From the NCBI GenBank assembly GCA_963573385.1, contig CAUYLG010051170.1:21644-85643 (forward strand): a stretch of DNA of 64,000 nt, read 5' to 3'. The position numbers were made by a program, and so were the translations under genes. Each line of letters begins with the position of its first letter. Position 1 is the stretch's first letter. Source of the stretch: Cacajao melanocephalus. Taxonomy: Eukaryota > Chordata > Mammalia > Primates > Pitheciidae. Of the stretch, positions 59,425 through 64,000 are shown in pieces. The notes below the pieces were generated by a model that saw only the letters and a program-made list of their open reading frames with translations, made no database searches and was not told the origin of the DNA.

Positions 59425-61200
59425 CTAGATTATTCCTACTTACCCTGTAAAAGTCAGATTTTTAGTGACTGGAAGATGTTTCTTCCATGTACTTGTGAGA
59501 ATTAAGGGTTAACGTGTCCAATACTCATTCCTCAGTAGGTTGGCTTGAAAAGGACTTAACCTTGCAAGCTCAGGGGAGAGAGTGGCGTTTCTCCATCAGG
59601 AACACTTAAGCAGCAAGTGAAGAGGGGTGGATGGATGCGGAATGAGACGTGCACTTGACACTCTGTCATCATGACTAATCTACAAAATCTGGAGTCTGTT
59701 ACACTTGACAATTTCACACACAGAAGCCATGCATTTTTAAAGGTACTATATCTTTTAAAAAAGCTCTTTGGGCTTAGGAGAGGGTGTTGGATAACAGTAC
59801 ATATACTTACTTGTTTTAAAAGAAGAAAATTAATTGAGGCTAGCATACATTTTTCCATGCCATTTCCAACTTTAACACCACTGAAATTTGAGCCTACACT
59901 TCCTTTAAATTCACCCTGACCTTCGCATGGAGTCACCTGTGGCCACTGGCAGTCATGTACAACCTAGGGATTAAGAGCTCTTTTTTGAAGACCCAGTGAC
60001 CTTGACCATTTAGGGCATTTCAGATTATTCTAAGGCATATTTTTAAAAGTAAGAGTTTTTTTTTTTTTTCTACATGACTAGTTTTGTTAAACTTGTAATT
60101 GCTTTTTGACATAATTAAATTTCATACTGAAACAAGTTAAATTGTTTTTTATTGAAAGTCAGCTTTTGACAGAAGCATACTCCTCTCTGGAGAAACAGTT
60201 CTTCAGAACCTATGAATATTTAACACCAATGATTTCTAGCATTTTTAATTTTACAAATTCCCTTCTAATGGCTTTCATTGTAATTCCTGGCATAAAAGAG
60301 GCAACAAGATAATACTTCATTGAAATGTTTAATTGAAGTATAAATACTTGTATGTCTTTTATGAAACAACCTCCAATTTAGCATTGCAAGTATAATACAA
60401 ATAACTATTTTTAAATCAACAAAAATGATATATATTTATTGTGTATAATGTTGTTTTGAAAAATGTATCACTTGTGGAATGGCTAAATTGAGATAATATG
60501 TGCATTACCTCACCTACTTATTTTTTTGTGGTGACAACACTGAATATCTATCTAGTCCTGAGTGATTTTCAAGAATGCAATACATTGTAATTAACTATAG
60601 TCACCATATTGTGCAATAGATTTTTTTTTCCCTCCTGACTCCCTGAAAGTTTGCTTCCTTTGACCAACACCTCCCCACACACAGCCCCAACTTCCAGCCC
60701 CTGACAACCAGCATTTTACCCTCTACTTCTATGATTTCAGCGGTTTTAGATTCCACATATAACTGAAACCGTTCAGTATTTATCTGTGCCTGGCTCATTT
60801 TATCTAACGTTGTTTCCTTCAGGTTCATCCATGTTGTCACAAAGGACAGGATTTACTTCTTTTAAAAGGCCATATAGTATCTTATTGTGTGTCTAAATAT
60901 AACACATTTTCTTTATTCATTCATCAGTCAATGGACACTTAGGCTGGTCCCCGACTTGGCTACCGTGAATAGTGCGGCAAAGAACGTGGGAGTGCAGACA
61001 TCCCTTGACGTGCTGGCTTGCTTCCTTTGGATACATACCCAGAAGTGAGACCTGTGGGTCATATGGTGGTTCGATTTTAAATTTTTTGAGAAACTTTCAT
61101 GCTTTTTTCCATAATAGCTGTACCAATTTACATTCCCACCAACAGTGTACAAGGGTTCCCTTTTTGCCACATCCTCACCAGCACTTATTACCTCTAGTCA

Positions 61201-61486
61201 TTTTTTTTTCAAGATGGAGTCCAGCTCTGCCACCCAGGCTGGAGTGCAGTGGTGATATCTCGGCTCACTGCAACCTCTGCTTCCCGGGTTTAATCAATTC
61301 TCCTCAGCCTCTCAAGTAGCTAGGATTACAGCTGTGTGCCACCACACCTGGCTAATTTTTTGTATTTTTAGTAGGGACAAAGTTTCACTGTGTTAGCCAG
61401 GATGGTCTTGATCTCCTGACCTTATGATCCACCTGCCTTGGCTTCCCGAAGTGCTGGGATTGCAGGCGTGAGCCACTGCGCCCATT
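61201..61486 (-). mobile_element. AluS/Y-like element inside the L1MA, antisense
   Basis: ttcaagatggagtccagctc, ggctcactgcaacctctgct, ctaattttttgtatttttag, agccaggatggtcttgatct, gtgagccactgcgcccat. The L1 resumes at once with tcttatctttctgataac. Confidence 0.95.
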
Positions 61487-62149
61487 TCTTATCTTTCTGA
61501 TAACAGCCATCCTAACAGGTGTGAGGTGGTATCTCATTGTGGCTTTAATGATAATTATTTTCCCTGATATAGCATGTTTTCATATACCTGTTGGCCATTC
61601 GCATGACTTCTTTTGAGAAAAGTTTGTTCCAATTATTTACCCATTTTTGAATTCGGTTATTTTCTAACCATTGAGTTTTTGAATTCCTTATATATTTTGA
61701 ATACTAACCTCTTATCAAGTGTATGGTTGGCAAATATTTTCTCCCGTTTCGTAGGTTATCACTTCATTCTGTTGACTGTTTCTGTGGCCAATACAGAAGC
61801 TCTTTAGTCTGATGAAGTCCCACCTATCTATTTTCTCTTTTGTTGCCTGAGCTTTTGGGGTCATATCCCAAAAATAAACTCCCATGTCAATGCCATGCAG
61901 CTTTGTTTTCTTCTAAGAGCTTTACAGATTCAGTTCTTACATTTACAGCTTGAATCCATTTTGGGTTGATTTCTGTGTGTGGGGACAGATAAGGGTCTCA
62001 TTTTCTTCTGCTTCTGGATATCCAGTTGTTCCAACACCATTTATGGAAGAGAGTACTTTCCCTGTTAGGTATGCTTGGCGACTTTGTCAAAAATCAAAGG
62101 ACTGTATATGTGTGGATTTATATCTGAGATCTAGAAATACTATAACTCT

Positions 62150-62215
62150 CTATATAGATCTACAGAGCTATATAACTCTCTATATCTCTAGAGATACTAT
62201 AACTATGCTGTATAT
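62150..62215. repeat. Local imperfect repeat inside L1MA
   Basis: ataactctctatat occurs twice (about 62140 and 62171) and actataact recurs at about 62204, interleaved with tagatctaca and ctctagagat palindromic bits. This replaces the expected L1 sequence. Confidence 0.7.
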
Positions 62216-62449
62216 TTTTAAGGCAGGTAGTGTGATACCTCCAGCTTTATTTAAATAACTGCTTTAAGGAGTGAGTTGCCACCATGATGCTCCATCATCC
62301 CTGAAGACTTCAGTGTGTATTCCCTAAAAACAAGATATTCTTCTACACAATTGGTCCATTCACCAAAATCAGGAACTAACATTGATACACTGTCATCATT
62401 TAATCCACAGGCCTGATGTAAGTTGTCCAATTATGTCCTTTAAAAAAAA

Positions 62450-62745
62450 TTTTTTTTTCTAACTTTTAAAAAAATTTTAATTTTAAGTTCCAGGGTACAA
62501 GTGCAGGAATTGCAGGTTAGTTATATGGGTGAACGTGTGCCATGATGGTTTGCTGGCCCATCAACCCACCATCTAGGTATGAAACCCAGCTTGTATTACC
62601 TACTGTTCCCGATGCTCTCCATCCCCCCACCCATCCCCCAGTAGGCCCCAGTGTGTGTTGTTCCCCTCCCTGTGTCCCTGTGTTCTCATTGATCAGCTCC
62701 CACTTTTAAGTGAGAACGTGAGGTGCTTGGTTTTCTGGTCCTGCA
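62450..62745 (-). mobile_element. L1 3' end, antisense, 5'-truncated
   Basis: taattttaagttccagggta, gtgccatgatggtttgctgg, tcaacccaccatctaggtat, gtgttctcattgatcagctc, ccacttttaagtgagaacgt. About 300 bp. Target duplication not identified. Confidence 0.9.
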
Positions 62746-63077
62746 TTAGTTATGCACCAGCTAAGAATATGCCTTGCTTTTAGCTGCTATGTCTCTTTTG
62801 TTCCTAACTAAATCTGCATATAGGCAAATAATAAAAATCAATGGCAATAATAAATAATTTCCTCTATCTAGTTAGGTTGATTTAGACATGGTTCACAAGA
62901 TCTGTTATATTATTAATCTTAAAGATAAGTAAAGCACTCATCGAAACAAGGAAACTGTGATACAAAAATATTTTCTTTGACTGCTCATGTGGCATTCTGG
63001 AGACTACATTCACAATTTTTGCATCAATATTTAAAAAACATATTCATGTATTTTATTTAAAAGATCTATGCCTTCTT

Positions 63078-63380
63078 TTACTTTTATTTCTTTTTATTTT
63101 ATTTTTATTTTTTTAATTTTTTTTATTGCATTTTAGGTTTTTGGGGTACATGTGAAGAACATGCAAGATTGTTGCATAGGTACACACGTGGCAGTGTGAC
63201 TTGCTGCCTTCCTCCCCTTCACCTATATCTGGCATTTCTCGCCATGCTATCTCTCCCCAACTCCCCACCCCGCACTGTCCCTCCTCTATTTCCCCCCTAC
63301 GGACCCCAGTGTGTAGTGCTCCCCTCCCTGTGTCCATGTGTTCTCATTGTTCAACACCCGCCTATGAGTGAGAACATGCG
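63078..63380 (-). mobile_element. L1 3' end, antisense, with 15-bp TSD
   Basis: ggtttttggggtacatgtga, gttgcataggtacacacgtg, tccctgtgtccatgtgttct, ctatgagtgagaacatgcg. The flanks gatctatgccttctt (63063-63077) and gatctatggcttctt (63381-63395) are a target duplication with one mismatch. The 120-codon frame at 63169-63531 is spurious. Confidence 0.94.
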
Positions 63381-63575
63381 GATCTATGGCTTCTTAAAGC
63401 ATGATAGTTGGAAAGGTGGTTGTTGGTCCACGAAACTACAGAGTCCGATTTCTAGAAGAAATAGTGGGCACGGCGCACTGCTGATGAAGAACACACAGGT
63501 AGGAACAATAGATTTAGGCATTTCTTATTGAAATCAGAACCAACTGCCACAGGCATTATTGGGCCCACAAGTTCA

Positions 63576-63959
<384 letters not shown>

Positions 63960-64000
63960 CTAAACGCCCCCATGCAGGGAGTACACACGTTTTTTTAAAT

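Larger units (their letters stand above)
60400..62255 (-). mobile_element. L1MA-type L1, antisense, 3' 1.6 kb (Alu excluded)
   Basis: Reversed 3' UTR (ttaactatagtcaccatatt, tttgaccaacacctcccca) and ORF2 tail (caggttcatccatgttgtca, tccacatattaca-like region, catatggtggttcgatttta, cccaccaacagtgtacaagg, gcctgagcttttggggtcat, gatatccagttgttccaaca). The 5' truncation is near 62255. An Alu interrupts it at 61201. Confidence 0.92.

Overview
This window looks like primate, almost certainly human, nuclear DNA from a gene-poor or intronic region. The evidence is dimeric Alu elements of several ages, 3' ends of L1 elements of primate and older type, a MADE1 mini-mariner, an MST LTR, and a deep layer of old mammalian repeats (MIR, L2, MER5A, MER20, MLT1/MLT2-type LTRs). 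I found no supported protein-coding gene, exon chain, tRNA, rRNA, snRNA or CpG island. The open reading frames present are short, mostly lie across repeats or low-complexity DNA, and show no recognisable domain except decayed L1 ORF2 pieces. Repeat family names come from remembered consensus features, not from a database search.

Layout. 0-5.5 kb: two antisense L2 elements, the first split by an L1 3' end, the second by an old Alu plus MER20; then inverted LTR-like relics around a 117-bp L1 stub with a perfect 13-bp target-site duplication (TSD). 5.5-15 kb: G-rich tracts, an Alu, MIR, a Tigger-type transposon, an old L1M, an AT-rich unique block full of homeodomain-type cores (11.64-11.96 kb), MADE1 (12.22 kb) and an L1 3' end with TSD. 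15-25 kb: mostly unique sequence with L2, a 190-bp GGAA-rich tract, MIRs, LTR-like relics and a palindromic DNA transposon. 25.4-27.8 kb: a four-layer nest, with a MIR split by an AluJ and by a twin-primed (5'-inverted) L1 that itself carries an AluS. 28-34 kb: mainly unique, with simple repeats and MIRs. 34-45 kb: CA repeats, L1M, dense L2/MIR/LTR mosaics, an MLT2 LTR interrupted by an L2-like block that is an inverted near-copy of DNA 2.5 kb away, and an MLT1 LTR inserted in a MIR. 45-56 kb: unique DNA with MER5A, MIRs, L2, LTR-like relics, two Alus and an MST LTR. 56.6-63.4 kb: four separate L1 3' ends all on the minus strand, with Alu insertions, ending in an AluS with a 38-base A-run.

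There is no operon-like or gene-network logic to describe. The interest lies in the insertion stratigraphy, a few duplications, hairpin-forming repeats and unique AT-rich blocks that could be regulatory. I saw no previously undescribed coding system.
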